From contig NZ_JAUOQM010000048.1 of NCBI RefSeq assembly GCF_030547685.1, forward strand, positions 515,625-579,624: 64,000 nucleotides of DNA, in the 5' to 3' direction. Within the stretch, counting starts at the first letter, position 1. Each line of letters begins with the position of its first letter. The translations under genes and the position numbers were made by a program. This document shows, in pieces, positions 18,275 through 28,639 of the stretch. Under the pieces are notes generated by a model, which saw only the letters and a program-made list of their open reading frames with translations, made no database searches and was not told the DNA's origin. The DNA comes from Gilvimarinus sp. 2_MG-2023 (GTDB lineage Bacteria > Pseudomonadota > Gammaproteobacteria > Pseudomonadales > Cellvibrionaceae).

Positions 18275-19045
18275 TTAAGCTTTCGAGGATAACAAAACGG
18301 CTTGAACCCGGGCCAGATCTTCCGGGGTATCTACCCCGCCGGGTACCGCGGCAACCGCATCCGCCAAATGGATTTTTTCACCGTAGGCCAACACTCGCAG
18401 TTGCTCCAAACTTTCGGTTATCTCCAGTACGGCGGGCTGCCAGCCGACAAAGCGATTTAATAAGGCTACCCGGTAAGCGTAAAGACCTATGTGTCGACGA
18501 GCGGGAAAGTTTACCGGTAGAGCGAGATCACTATCCGTGTCTTTATCATCGCGCGGCCAGGGAATAGGCGCACGGGAAAAGTACAGGGCGTAGCCATTGC
18601 GATCACACAATGCTTTGACGATATTGGGATTGCGAAAATCGCCATAACTGGTCAATGGTTCACACAGTGTGGCAACGCTTGCCTGAGGATGTTCTGCTAA
18701 GTTTACCGCCACCTGATCAATCACCTGCGGCGGTAGTAAGGGCTCGTCGCCCTGCACATTAACGACAATCTCTTCATCGCCCAGCCCCAGACTTTGAGCC
18801 ACTTCTTGTAAACGGTCGGTACCCGACACATGGTCAGCCCGTGTTATTAAGGCCTCACCGCCAAAAGCCTCTACCGCCTGTTTAACTCGGGCATCATCAG
18901 TCGCCACCAAGACCCGGCTCGCCCCGCTTTGTGAGGCGCGCCGATAAACATGCTCGATCATAGGCTTGCCGGCAATATCGGCCAGCGGTTTGCCCGGCAA
19001 TCGGGTGGAGCCAAAACGAGCGGGAATAACCACGGTAAAATTCAT
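18275..19045 (-). CDS. kdsB: 3-deoxy-manno-octulosonate cytidylyltransferase
   Basis: Activates Kdo to CMP-Kdo for lipopolysaccharide inner core synthesis. The N-terminal signature is [17 protein letters not shown], followed by [18 protein letters not shown] and RHIGLYAYR, as in KdsB; the length of 256 is normal. The start codon overlaps the lpxK stop by four bases (ATGA), indicating translational coupling. The small Trm112/YcaR gene that usually sits between lpxK and kdsB is absent. Confidence 0.97.
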   Translation of the reverse strand: MNFTVVIPARFGSTRLPGKPLADIAGKPMIEHVYRRASQSGASRVLVATDDARVKQAVEAFGGEALITRADHVSGTDRLQEVAQSLGLGDEEIVVNVQGDEPLLPPQVIDQVAVNLAEHPQASVATLCEPLTSYGDFRNPNIVKALCDRNGYALYFSRAPIPWPRDDKDTDSDLALPVNFPARRHIGLYAYRVALLNRFVGWQPAVLEITESLEQLRVLAYGEKIHLADAVAAVPGGVDTPEDLARVQAVLLSSKA

Positions 19046-20082
19046 AATACAGGTCCTGAAGGCGCCGATGTTGAACTGTCTTCCACGTGTTTAAGGGCGG
19101 CATCCAAGGCGGGCCAGAATTTCTTATCGATCACGGCATCTACTTCCAGTGCAAGCCAATTAGGTGACGCAAAAGGCTGACATTTTACGGCGTCTTTGCT
19201 GGTCATCACCACCGGTAAAGGGGCTTTAAAGGCAAAGTTCGCGACAGTAAATTGATGATGATCGGGGTATATGTGCGGTTGCGGAGCTAAATTTAAGCGC
19301 GCCAGTGTATCGAAAAAGCGCTGCGGGTTGCCAATACCCGCCACAGCGTGCACTCGGGTACCCGGGACTAGAGTATCGAGCGGTAGGCGCTCTAAGGTTT
19401 TGACCCGAAACCAATGCCTTGGCTGTAACCGCATATGATAAGCGCCGGTGGCGATATCAACCTCACCATCTAACTGAGTTTGGTTGGCAATGACAAAATC
19501 CACACTTTTTAAACGCCCAGGGGCTTCTCGCAGTGGTCCCACCGGCAAGCAGTGGCCATTGCCCATACCGCGGGCGGCATCCAGTACCGCTATTTCGATA
19601 TCGCGCCCCAGCCGGTAGTGCTGCATGCCATCGTCGCTAAGCAGCAGCGTGCAACCGGACTGCACTAACGTATGAGCGGCGGCCACCCGGTTGGCATCAA
19701 TACAAACGGCACAACCGGTGGCGCGCCAAATAGACAGAGGCTCATCACCGGCCTGTTCGGCGCTGGAGGCCGCGGTAATCACGTAAGGGTATTCAGGAGC
19801 GCGCGAGCCATAGCCGCGACTAATCACCCCAACCTTGTGCCCGCGTGACTGTAGGTATTGAACCAGAGCGATAATAACGGGGGTTTTACCGGTGCCGCCC
19901 ACCGATAGGTTACCCACCACAATGACCGGCACAGGGATTTTTTTCTGGCAGTACTGACGGATAAAAAAGCGTCGAATAAAGCTGATACCACGAAATAACC
20001 CTTCCAGCGGTAGCAGCCAGTAAACCCAGCGCTTACCACCGTACCAAGCCTCTAACCAGCGGGCTTCCCGGTCATTATTCAT
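19042..20082 (-). CDS. lpxK: Tetraacyldisaccharide 4'-kinase
   Basis: Phosphorylates the lipid A disaccharide at the 4' position on the inner membrane. The P-loop is in [18 protein letters not shown] (about 58-75), with [13 protein letters not shown] and [13 protein letters not shown] typical for LpxK. At 346 residues it is full length. It starts 3 bases after the exbD stop. Confidence 0.96.
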   Translation of the reverse strand: MNNDREARWLEAWYGGKRWVYWLLPLEGLFRGISFIRRFFIRQYCQKKIPVPVIVVGNLSVGGTGKTPVIIALVQYLQSRGHKVGVISRGYGSRAPEYPYVITAASSAEQAGDEPLSIWRATGCAVCIDANRVAAAHTLVQSGCTLLLSDDGMQHYRLGRDIEIAVLDAARGMGNGHCLPVGPLREAPGRLKSVDFVIANQTQLDGEVDIATGAYHMRLQPRHWFRVKTLERLPLDTLVPGTRVHAVAGIGNPQRFFDTLARLNLAPQPHIYPDHHQFTVANFAFKAPLPVVMTSKDAVKCQPFASPNWLALEVDAVIDKKFWPALDAALKHVEDSSTSAPSGPVL

Positions 20083-20085
20083 AGT

Positions 20086-20511
20086 TTATTCGGCGCTGCC
20101 CTCTGGGCGACGTGTAGTGAGACTGAGATTAGAAAACCCCAACTGACCGGCGGTGTCCATTGCCCGCACCACATTCTCGTGGGCGGCCTTGGCATCGGCG
20201 GTAATGATAATACGCTGCTCGGTATCCCCACCGGACACCTCACTCAGTGCTGCACTCAAAGTCGCCGACTGGTTGTTCACCAAAGCTTGACCGTTGATGG
20301 CATAGCCGCCTTCGGCACTGATAATGATCTCCAAAGGTTCGCTAACCTCTGGTGCTGGTGCACCCACCGCTTCCGGCAGATCCAATTCTAAATGGGTTTC
20401 TTTGGTGAAGGTGGTCGACACCATAAAGAAAATCAACAACAGAAAAACCACATCAATCAATGGCGTGAGGTTAATAGAGTCTTCATCGCGCGACTGTCTG
20501 CGAAACTGCAC
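20086..20511 (-). CDS. exbD: ExbD/TolR family biopolymer transport protein
   Basis: A 141-residue inner-membrane proton-channel partner. The single membrane helix holds the key Asp in NLTPLIDVVFLLLIFFMV; a periplasmic domain follows. It lies 14 bases downstream of exbB, in the conserved exbB-exbD-lpxK-kdsB set. This pair is separate from the ExbBD pair in the iron region at 34.3-35.5 kb. Confidence 0.93.
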   Translation of the reverse strand: MQFRRQSRDEDSINLTPLIDVVFLLLIFFMVSTTFTKETHLELDLPEAVGAPAPEVSEPLEIIISAEGGYAINGQALVNNQSATLSAALSEVSGGDTEQRIIITADAKAAHENVVRAMDTAGQLGFSNLSLTTRRPEGSAE

Positions 20512-20525
20512 TATGCTTTCCCCGC

Positions 20526-21155
20526 TCAGCTTTTGGTTTTGACGTCGACACGACGGTCGCTGTGCAAGGCATCAACCAACTTAATGGCCTCTTCTTCCAT
20601 GGTCACAACCAGCGAGTCGATATGGCGCTGAAAATAGCGATGAAAAATCATGGCGGGAATCGCGACACACAAACCCGCAGCGGTGGTGATCAGCGCCTGC
20701 GAGATACCACCGGCAAGCACACCGGCATTGCCCGTACCCTGCAGCATAATCGCGTTAAACACCTCGATCATGCCCAGTACCGTACCCAGAAGCCCGAGCA
20801 GTGGAGTAACCGCGGCAATCGTGCCCAGTATGCCGATAAAGCGCTCCAGCTCATGGATCACTTTATTGGCGGCCTCTTCGATGGAGTCTTTCATGATCTC
20901 TCGGCCGTAGCGCGAATTGGAAAGCCCAGCCGATAAGATTTCACCCAGCTGCGACGATTGCTTTAACTCTTTTAAGCGCTCGGCATTGAGTTCATTGTTT
21001 TTAATCCAACCCCACACCTGTGCCAAAAGATGACGCGGTGCAATTTTATTGGGGTTGAGACTCCAGTAGCGCTCAGCGCTGATTGCCACAACGGCGATTG
21101 AACATAGAATGATCGGCAGCATTAACCAACCGCCAGCGGCAATCACTTCAAACAC
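20526..21155 (-). CDS. exbB: MotA/TolQ/ExbB proton-channel protein
   Basis: A 209-residue inner-membrane protein with three membrane spans (about 8-28, 112-134, 150-175). The channel motif GTIAAVTPLLGLLGTVLGMI and the following GGISQALITTAAGLCVAIPAM are characteristic. It forms the proton channel with the ExbD encoded downstream to power TonB- or Tol-like transport. The context with LPS genes is conserved in Pseudomonas-like bacteria. Confidence 0.93.
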   Translation of the reverse strand: MFEVIAAGGWLMLPIILCSIAVVAISAERYWSLNPNKIAPRHLLAQVWGWIKNNELNAERLKELKQSSQLGEILSAGLSNSRYGREIMKDSIEEAANKVIHELERFIGILGTIAAVTPLLGLLGTVLGMIEVFNAIMLQGTGNAGVLAGGISQALITTAAGLCVAIPAMIFHRYFQRHIDSLVVTMEEEAIKLVDALHSDRRVDVKTKS

Positions 21156-21349
21156 TCAGCAAACCCTCTTCAATGGTTTTATTATTGCCCGTTGTACAAT
21201 TCGGGGCGTCAATTAGTAAAGGCGGTAGACTACCACAGTCCTAGGGCCTGTTAACACTAATTAGATGCCGACTGTTGCGCCTAAAAATTTGCCAATTAAG
21301 GCGCGAGGCCAATGGGTTATAGCGCCGGTTCACACTTGCTCGGCAAACT

Positions 21350-23629
21350 TCAACGCCAATATCGTTGCGCCATTTGACGCTGCCCGCGAATGATAAGTTC
21401 CCCCTGCGGCGTGCCCGTAACAATCACTGCCCCATCGGTGGCGGTATTGTGTAAGTGGGCCCCCGCGCGCCGGTAACGCGCCACCACATCCTCATGCGGG
21501 TGACCGTGGCGATTGGCAAAGCCTGCCGAGAACACAACATAATCTGGTTGCAATGCGCCCACCAACGCAGCACTGGAAGAGCTGCGACTGCCGTGATGCG
21601 GCGCGACGACCACATCAACCGCACCCACCTTTGCCGCTAAAGCAGGCTCCAGTACCGCCTCGGCATCGCCTGGCAACAACACTCGATAGCCGCGCCACTG
21701 CAACAGGACAATACACGAGGCGTTATTTCCTTGCGCGCCGTGCTGCTCGGGCAGCGACAGTATCTCAACGTCTAACTCACCCAGTTGCAAAGATTGTTCG
21801 GCATCACAGCGCTCTGCCCGCCCACTATCAGCGGCCTGCAAATACTGCAAGGGCTCGCCAATTATCAACCTTGAGACAGGCAACTCTTCGAGCAGCCCCG
21901 CCGCCCCACCGGCGTGGTCACTGTGATGGTGCGACACCATCAAAAGCTCCACACTCGACAAACCCAGACTGCGAATATAAGGGGTCACAATATCTGCCCC
22001 GGCATTGAGATTTTCCCCAAACCAAGGGCCGGTGTCGTATACCAACGCTTGCTGTTGCGACTGCACCACCACGGCCAAGCCCTGCCCCACATCCAATACC
22101 GTCATGGCAAAACCAGGTGGCCGTGCCGGTGGCAGGAATAAAGCCGAACTAACCAAAAGCACAGCCAAGCTCCTAAAGCGCAAACCCACCGGCAGAAGCA
22201 ATAACAAACACCCCAGTGCCAACAGAATTAGCGCGCCGTCAGCCAACTGCAGGCGCAGAGTCGCCGCTGCGCCGAACCACTTCGTTATCGCCACTAAATG
22301 CTCCAGCCACCACCAGAGTACCTGCAAGCCTAAATCTGCCCCTTGCAACAGCCCGTTAGCCGCAGCGGACCATACAAACGAACAGACAGCTGAGGCAAAC
22401 AATAAGGGCACCACCCACACACTCACCAAAGCAATCGCAACAATATTTGCCAGCGGTGCCACCAGTGAAAATTCACCAAAGAACAATAACAAGGGCACCA
22501 ATAATGCGACAAAAACGGCCAACTGCGAGCCAACCCAAGGGATCCAGCGCCGGCGAACAATCGGTTTTTGCCCAGCAAACATCAACAACAGACTAAATAC
22601 AGCAATAAATGATAACCACAGCCCCGCATCCAGCACCGCAAGGGGATCCAACACACCCACAATGATCAGAGCTCCAGCCAAGACCTGCATGCCCGACAGT
22701 GGCATACCGCGCCAGCGCCAGAAATAAAATAGCAACAGCATAGCCAGGGCCCGCTGAGTGGGCAGCGCAAAACCTGCCAAAGCGCTGTAGACGATAGCCA
22801 GTAGTGCACCACCGGCAAAAGCCATATACACCGCAGGCCACGGACAAACAAGGCTCAAACATCGGCCCAACCACACGCCCAGGAAATAACCGATAGCCGC
22901 GGCTAAACCGACGTGCAAACCAGAAATTGCCATTAAATGATTGGTGCCGGTGGCGCGAAATAACTGCCACCGCTCATCACTAATGGCCGAGCGATCCCCC
23001 ACCAATAGCGCTGCCAACACATCGTCGTTATTAACCTCTGCCCGAGCCAGCCATTGGCGTAAATAATCGCGCGGGGAAGAAGATGTCGCCGCTTGTGCAG
23101 CCCCCCTAAGTGATATTCCATTGCGCACATAACCCACTGCACCTACCTGACGGCGCAGCTGCCAGAGTTTGTAGTCAAACCCCTGCGGATTTAAAAAACT
23201 GCGCGGCGGCTTAGCCCTCACCACCAACTCCAAAGGCGCCCCCGCTGGCAGACGCGTCAGCCAATCGGGAGCGCCATACCAACTAAGCTGCCAGCGCTGT
23301 GGCAACCCGGGGGCTTGCGTTTGCAAATCAAAACGCCAGCGCCGCCCTTGACGTTCAGCCTCATTGACTAAATGTCCTTGTAGCGTGATATCTTGCCCGG
23401 TCAGGTGATTCGGCAAAAGGTTGGCCGTTAACTGTAACCCGTGCCACACCGCTAATACCAAACCTAAACTCAACCCCAACAACGCAGGACGGGCTGAGCG
23501 GTAACGCCAGGCAAGCATTAACGCGATGGGCACAGCGAGATAAATACCGATCAACGGGGGTAATTGGGGCGCCAAGGCAATGGCGAATAAACTTGCGGTA
23601 AAGGCGATGGCAAATAAATACATATTCAT
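21350..23629 (-). CDS. comEC: ComEC/Rec2 DNA-uptake channel protein
   Basis: A 759-residue inner-membrane protein for DNA internalisation in natural transformation. Order: N-terminal DUF4131 region with OB-like fold (about 25-170), the Competence membrane domain beginning near LLVGDRSAIS and TGTNHLMAISGLHVGLAAAIGY, many membrane segments to about 510, and a C-terminal metallo-beta-lactamase-like domain with VSHHHSDHAGGAAGL and APHHGSRSSS. Two ATGs, at 23629 and 23623, are possible; AAGG is better spaced for the second. The location next to exbB matches Pseudomonas order. No other competence genes are seen in the window. Confidence 0.95.
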   Translation of the reverse strand: MNMYLFAIAFTASLFAIALAPQLPPLIGIYLAVPIALMLAWRYRSARPALLGLSLGLVLAVWHGLQLTANLLPNHLTGQDITLQGHLVNEAERQGRRWRFDLQTQAPGLPQRWQLSWYGAPDWLTRLPAGAPLELVVRAKPPRSFLNPQGFDYKLWQLRRQVGAVGYVRNGISLRGAAQAATSSSPRDYLRQWLARAEVNNDDVLAALLVGDRSAISDERWQLFRATGTNHLMAISGLHVGLAAAIGYFLGVWLGRCLSLVCPWPAVYMAFAGGALLAIVYSALAGFALPTQRALAMLLLFYFWRWRGMPLSGMQVLAGALIIVGVLDPLAVLDAGLWLSFIAVFSLLLMFAGQKPIVRRRWIPWVGSQLAVFVALLVPLLLFFGEFSLVAPLANIVAIALVSVWVVPLLFASAVCSFVWSAAANGLLQGADLGLQVLWWWLEHLVAITKWFGAAATLRLQLADGALILLALGCLLLLLPVGLRFRSLAVLLVSSALFLPPARPPGFAMTVLDVGQGLAVVVQSQQQALVYDTGPWFGENLNAGADIVTPYIRSLGLSSVELLMVSHHHSDHAGGAAGLLEELPVSRLIIGEPLQYLQAADSGRAERCDAEQSLQLGELDVEILSLPEQHGAQGNNASCIVLLQWRGYRVLLPGDAEAVLEPALAAKVGAVDVVVAPHHGSRSSSSAALVGALQPDYVVFSAGFANRHGHPHEDVVARYRRAGAHLHNTATDGAVIVTGTPQGELIIRGQRQMAQRYWR

Positions 23630-23761
23630 CCTTGAATACGGGGTTTTGTGCCTTCAGTGTAGCAAGGGTTGCTCAGTTATGCGGTTATCGGCAATGAGAG
23701 ATAGCGACCCGACACATTTACGGGTAAAATGCGCGCACTTTTGAGGTGAAGAAGTAACTAT

Positions 23762-24289
23762 ATGGCTCGCAAGGTAATAAGACGGTATCTACCTGACCCT
23801 GCCGCCTTCAAAGAAAAACCAGCCCTGCAGTTTTTAGGCGACCTGCTCCACGACCCTAATCTGTTCCACTTAAACCGTCACTCGGTTTCGCTGGCCTTCT
23901 TTTTTGGGGTGTTTTTTGCATTTCTGCCGCTTCCAGGACAGATGGTGCTTGCAGCCCTGTGCGCCCTTTGGGTGCGTTGCAATATGCCTATTACCCTCGC
24001 GTTGGTGTGGATCACCAACCCTTTGACCTACGCGCCGGTTTTCTTTGCCACCTACCAACTGGGCCGCTGGATACTGGATGCGCCCCCGCTCGAACGAACA
24101 TCGGAACACAATTGGGCTTGGCTGCTAGAGGAGTTTTCACTGATTTGGAAACCCTTGATGCTGGGCTCGATTTTAACCGGCCTGGTGTTAGGTGGGGCCA
24201 GCTATATAGCGATGCAATTGTTTTGGCGCTGGCATGTCGTGCGCGCTTGGGAACAACGTAAACGCACACGTCAAAACCGCGAACAATAA
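23762..24289 (+). CDS. DUF2062 membrane protein
   Basis: A 175-residue inner-membrane protein with the DUF2062 signature: NRHSVSLAFFFGVFFAFLPLPGQM and ALVWITNPLTYAPVFFATYQLG. Three to four hydrophobic segments are seen and the C-terminus is basic. The function is unknown; members often sit near comEC or lol genes. It ends one base before the convergent lolE stop, with no terminator between. Confidence 0.9.
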   Translation: MARKVIRRYLPDPAAFKEKPALQFLGDLLHDPNLFHLNRHSVSLAFFFGVFFAFLPLPGQMVLAALCALWVRCNMPITLALVWITNPLTYAPVFFATYQLGRWILDAPPLERTSEHNWAWLLEEFSLIWKPLMLGSILTGLVLGGASYIAMQLFWRWHVVRAWEQRKRTRQNREQ

Positions 24290-24290
24290 A

Positions 24291-25523
24291 CTATTCGTAC
24301 CGCAAGGCCTGGGCCGGTTCAATTCGCGCCGCTTTTAGCGCTGGATAGATGCTAGCCACCACACTCAACACCACCGCTGAACCACAAATGTAAGCAACGT
24401 CCTGCCACAAAATTTGTGAAGGTAGGTAGCTGACTGGATACACATCCGAATGCAAAAACTGAATGCCGGTTAGCCGCTCTAAGCCGGCCACCGCCGAGGT
24501 AACAACCTGCGACAAAGCAACCCCTAAGAACGCACCGATAACCGTTCCCAATAAACCAATGATCGCCCCCTGTACCACAAAAATACCGACAATATCACCA
24601 CGGCGTGCACCTTGAGTACGCAAGATAGCTATGTCCGATTCTTTATCCACCACCACCATAACCAAGGTGGCAATTAAATTAAACGCAGCAATACCAATCA
24701 GTAGCAGCAGCAATAAAGCCACCAGCTTTTTTGACATTTGAATGGCTTGGTAAACATCGCCGTGAGTGCGCATCCAGTCGCGGCCGTAATAGCCCACCGG
24801 CAATTGCGCGGCAAGATCAAGAACCGTTTGATTGGCTTTAAATAAATCTTTAACGGTAAAACGAATACCGCTGACCATCCCTGGATGCAAAGTTAGCTTT
24901 GAAGCCGCCATTAAATTCATCAGGGCGAGGTGTTGATCAACCTCTGTGCCGGAGTCAAATATATCGACTACAGTTAAAGCCACAGTATTGGGCGCGCCGC
25001 GAGCACCACCGCGCGGTACAATTAACGTGAGCCGGCCGCCCACATCAAGACTTAACTGTTGAGCTAGAGCGCCGCCTAAAATAACCGCTCGTGGATCATC
25101 GGCGAGAGCATCAAGTGCTTTTAAGCGCAAAAAATTATCGATGGTAGACGTTAGCCGCTCCTGCTTAGGTACTACCCCAAACGCCTGTACCGGCACCACC
25201 TTACCGCGTGCATTCATTAACCCCTCTAGACTGACATAAGGGGCGCTGGCAACGACTTCTGGGTGATCTTCTATTTGCGCCATAACAGCGCCCGGGTTTT
25301 TGATCCCACTGTAATTATAGATAGTGCCCTGGGGCATCAATTGCAGAATTTGTTCGCGTAATTCGCGGTCAAAGCCATTCATCACTGACAATACAGTAAT
25401 CAGCAAAGCCACCGAGATAATCAGCCCGCCCACCGACATGCGGGAGATAAAACTCACCAAATGACTGCCGCCTCTGGCCAAGGCGTAACGAGCGCCCACC
25501 TTTACTGTAAACCGATTAAACAC
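24291..25523 (-). CDS. lolE: Lipoprotein-releasing system permease (LolE-like)
   Basis: A 410-residue FtsX/MacB-type permease of the LolCDE complex, which releases mature lipoproteins from the inner membrane to LolA. One membrane span at about 25-47 ([26 protein letters not shown]) is followed by a large periplasmic domain and three C-terminal spans (about 270-395). The start overlaps lolD by 8 bases. The assignment LolE rather than LolC rests on order (C-D-E) and is tentative. Confidence 0.93.
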   Translation of the reverse strand: MFNRFTVKVGARYALARGGSHLVSFISRMSVGGLIISVALLITVLSVMNGFDRELREQILQLMPQGTIYNYSGIKNPGAVMAQIEDHPEVVASAPYVSLEGLMNARGKVVPVQAFGVVPKQERLTSTIDNFLRLKALDALADDPRAVILGGALAQQLSLDVGGRLTLIVPRGGARGAPNTVALTVVDIFDSGTEVDQHLALMNLMAASKLTLHPGMVSGIRFTVKDLFKANQTVLDLAAQLPVGYYGRDWMRTHGDVYQAIQMSKKLVALLLLLLIGIAAFNLIATLVMVVVDKESDIAILRTQGARRGDIVGIFVVQGAIIGLLGTVIGAFLGVALSQVVTSAVAGLERLTGIQFLHSDVYPVSYLPSQILWQDVAYICGSAVVLSVVASIYPALKAARIEPAQALRYE

Positions 25524-26229
25524 TCTGTTCGACCTGAGTGGCTGAGGGGGTTGCAGTCAATGTCCCTTCGTGCAAGGTCAGGGTACGATCCATTTGCGCG
25601 GCCAGGTTTAGATCGTGAGTCACAATAATAAAACTGATGCCGATGCGAGTGTTCAGCGATTTGATTAACGCCTGTATATCCGCTGCGGTATGAGTATCGA
25701 GATTACCGGTTGGCTCATCCATGAGTACGCAGGCAGGTTCAGTAACCAGCGCTCGGGCAATCGCAACGCGCTGTCTTTCACCGCCGGAGAGTGCCGATGG
25801 TTTGTGACCGACCCGAGACTCCAGCCCAACACTTGCTAACATAGCCCGGGCACGCTCTTGGGCTTGGGCTGGGCTTAGCTTGCCAATCACCAATGGCATG
25901 GCGACGTTTTCCAGCGCGGTAAATTCGGGCAGTAAATGATGAAACTGATAGACAAAACCCAACGCCTGATTGCGCAGCCGCCCGCGGGCATTATCACTCA
26001 GGCCAGACAAGTTTTGCCCGGCCACCTTTACCTCACCAGTGTCGGGGGTATGCAGTCCACCTAGAATATTCAGCAGCGTCGATTTACCCGAACCCGAGGC
26101 ACCAATAATAGCAACCCTTTCGGCCCGCTCGATGCTCAGGTCAACGCCCTGTAAAACAGAGACTGCTTCGGGCCCCTGCCGATAGGTTTTTGCCACATCC
26201 CGACACATCAGCACCGGTGAATTACTCAT
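25516..26229 (-). CDS. lolD: Lipoprotein-releasing system ATPase
   Basis: A 237-residue ABC ATPase. Walker A is GASGSGKST (about 43-51), the LolD-typical [19 protein letters not shown] lies between, then signature [15 protein letters not shown] and Walker [13 protein letters not shown]. It overlaps the lolC stop and the lolE start by 8 bases each, so the three are translationally coupled. Confidence 0.97.
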   Translation of the reverse strand: MSNSPVLMCRDVAKTYRQGPEAVSVLQGVDLSIERAERVAIIGASGSGKSTLLNILGGLHTPDTGEVKVAGQNLSGLSDNARGRLRNQALGFVYQFHHLLPEFTALENVAMPLVIGKLSPAQAQERARAMLASVGLESRVGHKPSALSGGERQRVAIARALVTEPACVLMDEPTGNLDTHTAADIQALIKSLNTRIGISFIIVTHDLNLAAQMDRTLTLHEGTLTATPSATQVEQSV

Positions 26230-27472
26230 AACGCAAAGCCTCTGCGGGTTGTATTTGTCCGGCCCGCCAAGCGGGGTAACAGGTTGCCAATAAACTTAAA
26301 ATAAAAGCCGCCAGACAAATAATAAATACATCTGACAGGTACAACTGTGAGGGTATTTCACTGATGAAATAAACACTGGGGTCGAATACTTTAAGCCCCA
26401 CCATGGTCTCAATCGCACTGACCAGAGCACTGATATTGACCGCAACCAGAACACCCAAGACACCACCAATGGTGATACCCAAAAGCCCTACGCCTACCCC
26501 CTGCACCATAAAAATCTTAATGACTTGCCCTGAGGTCAGCCCCATAGTGCGTAAGACGGCAATATCGGAGCGCTTGTCGGACACCATTAACACCAAAGAC
26601 GAGACGATATTAAACGCGGCCACGGCAATTATGGTACTGAGCAAAACCCCTACAATCATTTTTTCCATTTTAACCGCTTGAAACAGACTGCCTTGACTGT
26701 GACTCCAGTCGGTTAGCGTCATATTTTGTTGCAGGTCTGTGGCCATTTCCGATTGCAATTGAGCCAGCACCCGCCCCGTCTGATAGATATCGTTTACCTC
26801 TACTTGCAGCCCAGTGGGTGCGCTTAATCGCAACAAGCGCTGCATGTCGTCCAAATGCAACAAAGCCATGCGTTGGTCCACCGGCGCTCCGACTTCAAAC
26901 ACACCTACCACCTCGAACCGTTTTGCCCTTGGGTAGACACCTGCCGGGGTGATGCGTACCTCAGGCAAGGTAACGGTGACTTTATCGCCGGGCATCACCC
27001 CGAGCTGACGGGCTAACAACACCCCAAGCACAATACCAAAACGCCCCGGCTGCAACTGCTCCAAATCCCCGAGAATCATACTGCGCGCTACTTGTGACAC
27101 CTCGGGCTGTAAGGTCGGCTCTACAGCGGCGTACTCAATTCCCGTGGTGCGTCTTGCGCTACTGGCCAGGGCATAACCATTAATACTGGGCGCCGCACCC
27201 ACAACATCGGGGTGCTGCAAGACGTTTTGACGCAGCGTCTGCCAATCGTCTATTCCGTTTGGTTGCTCAATAAAGCCGTGTGGAACCACTTGCAAGACGC
27301 GGGATTTCATTTCCCGGTCAAAGCCATTCATTACCGAAAGCACCACAATCAGCGCCATCACGCCCAAAGCCATCCCCAGCAACGAGAAGCCACTGACGAA
27401 AGAGATAAATTGAGTGCGGCGCTTAGCGCGGATATAACGCAAGCCGATCATTAGAGGGACGTTTTTTAACAT
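26222..27472 (-). CDS. lolC: Lipoprotein-releasing system permease (LolC-like)
   Basis: A 416-residue permease paralogous to the LolE-like protein. The true start is taken as the ATG at 27472 ([17 protein letters not shown]), since the open frame upstream to 27649 is not protein-like and would run over the divergent PilZ gene. The pattern is one span near residues 23-45 ([20 protein letters not shown]), a periplasmic domain and three C-terminal spans. [19 protein letters not shown] is the usual LolC beginning. Confidence 0.94.
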   Translation of the reverse strand: MLKNVPLMIGLRYIRAKRRTQFISFVSGFSLLGMALGVMALIVVLSVMNGFDREMKSRVLQVVPHGFIEQPNGIDDWQTLRQNVLQHPDVVGAAPSINGYALASSARRTTGIEYAAVEPTLQPEVSQVARSMILGDLEQLQPGRFGIVLGVLLARQLGVMPGDKVTVTLPEVRITPAGVYPRAKRFEVVGVFEVGAPVDQRMALLHLDDMQRLLRLSAPTGLQVEVNDIYQTGRVLAQLQSEMATDLQQNMTLTDWSHSQGSLFQAVKMEKMIVGVLLSTIIAVAAFNIVSSLVLMVSDKRSDIAVLRTMGLTSGQVIKIFMVQGVGVGLLGITIGGVLGVLVAVNISALVSAIETMVGLKVFDPSVYFISEIPSQLYLSDVFIICLAAFILSLLATCYPAWRAGQIQPAEALRYE

Positions 27473-27572
27473 TCGCGCATTTAACCTTAATGGCGGCACT
27501 ATCACAAGAGACGCCGCTTGGCAGGCTGTGCTATTGTGAGATAATCGGTGTCGTGTTGGCGGAGAGATAACA

Positions 27573-28130
27573 GTGAAAGAACGTCGCGAATACTTCCGAA
27601 TGGAAGTACAGGCCAGTATCAATATGGCAACCCTAGCGGGTAAACCCACAGAGCAGGCTGATCCTGCCAGTCATTTTTCTGCCAGCCCAGTGCTGCGCAC
27701 CATGGCCGAACTTAAAAAGCTCGATGGCGATGCCATGCAGCTACAGCAGCAAATCAAAGTCACTGATCGTGCCTTGGGCGAGTTTCTGCACGTTTTATCG
27801 CGCAAGATCGATGTACTGGCGATGTACTGCCTAACCAGCAGTGCCGAGGAATTAGGTAGCTACCACACCACAACACTCAGTGAAGGCGGCATCAGTTTCG
27901 CCTACTCCACCCCTGCCCAAGTGGGTGACTGGGTCGCCCTGATGGTGATCTTCAGCCACCCTACCATGGCAATTGCCTTACACGGCCAAGTAACACGATG
28001 TGAACCAGATCCAGACACAGGCTACCAACTTGCGGCAGAATTCAGGTACGAAAACAGCGCGCAACGTCAACAGATTAGCCAGCAGATTATGCGATCCCAG
28101 ATGGAGTCCATCCGCAGCAGCAAATCTTGA
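27573..28130 (+). CDS. PilZ domain protein
   Basis: A 185-residue soluble protein with GTG start behind GGAGAG. The N-terminal KERREYFRMEV carries the arginine motif of PilZ domains, and TLSEGGISFAY stands for the (D/N)xSxxG motif with Thr at the first position, so c-di-GMP binding is likely but should not be assumed. It is divergent from lolC. An insert of about 60 residues (TMAELKKLDGDAM...) separates the two motifs, as in the longer gammaproteobacterial PilZ proteins. Confidence 0.85.
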   Translation: MKERREYFRMEVQASINMATLAGKPTEQADPASHFSASPVLRTMAELKKLDGDAMQLQQQIKVTDRALGEFLHVLSRKIDVLAMYCLTSSAEELGSYHTTTLSEGGISFAYSTPAQVGDWVALMVIFSHPTMAIALHGQVTRCEPDPDTGYQLAAEFRYENSAQRQQISQQIMRSQMESIRSSKS

Positions 28131-28161
28131 CCGCGCCCCTTTAACGTTTAGGAGACGCCAG

Positions 28162-28470
28162 ATGAAACACCGGTATAGCGTTTTGCTGCTTTCATTGATA
28201 GCAACTTTTATCACAAGCACCAATGTCAGTGCCGACGTAGTGGAAATACCTATCGGCCAGCAAACCGAGCAAGCCGAGCTAAAAACCCCAACCACCGGTC
28301 AAACCAAAGACACCGTCGAGCAAGCGTTTGGTGAACCCGAGTACAAATCGGGGCCAACTGGCGAGCCCGCTATTTACCGCTGGGAGTATTCAGATTTTGT
28401 GGTCTACTTTGAAGATAACTGGGTAATTCACTCAGTGGTAAAATTTACCCCCACGCTCACCAGCAGATAG
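28162..28470 (+). CDS. Small exported protein, BamE/SmpA-like C-terminus
   Basis: A 102-residue protein. The ATG at 28162 follows GGAGAC and opens a clear signal peptide ending at NVSADV. The mature part contains KDTVEQAFGEPEY and AIYRWEYSDFVVYFEDN, similar in pattern to the small periplasmic proteins distantly like BamE/OmlA. It sits 31 bases after the PilZ gene and may be co-transcribed. The function is unknown. Confidence 0.75.
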   Translation: MKHRYSVLLLSLIATFITSTNVSADVVEIPIGQQTEQAELKTPTTGQTKDTVEQAFGEPEYKSGPTGEPAIYRWEYSDFVVYFEDNWVIHSVVKFTPTLTSR

Positions 28471-28514
28471 AGCATCGTTATTAGAAACCGATGAGGTTCA
28501 CAATATCGGCAAAT

Positions 28515-28546
28515 AAAAAAGGCGACTCAATAGGTCGCCTTTTTTA
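28515..28546. terminator. Bidirectional terminator
   Basis: AAAAAAGGCGAC-TCAATAG-GTCGCCTTTTTT serves both the small plus-strand gene and the minus-strand TonB receptor that ends at 28640. Confidence 0.9.
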
Positions 28547-28639
28547 TTTGAGCGCTGAACGCTCGAGAACATTGCTCATGCTTTTTGAGTTTGGTAACAG
28601 TGGTCACCAGTTCAAAGTCTGAATCTGTGCCCTACCCAG

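Noticed and set aside
22005..22727. 240-residue plus-strand frame opposite comEC
   Set aside because: Composition is Asn/Ala/Pro/Lys-rich in the way of antisense frames in GC-rich genes; ComEC on the other strand is certain.
27473..27649. Extended N-terminus of the LolC-like protein
   Set aside because: The extra 59 residues are not protein-like, run into the divergent PilZ gene, and the usual LolC start [13 protein letters not shown] lies at 27472.
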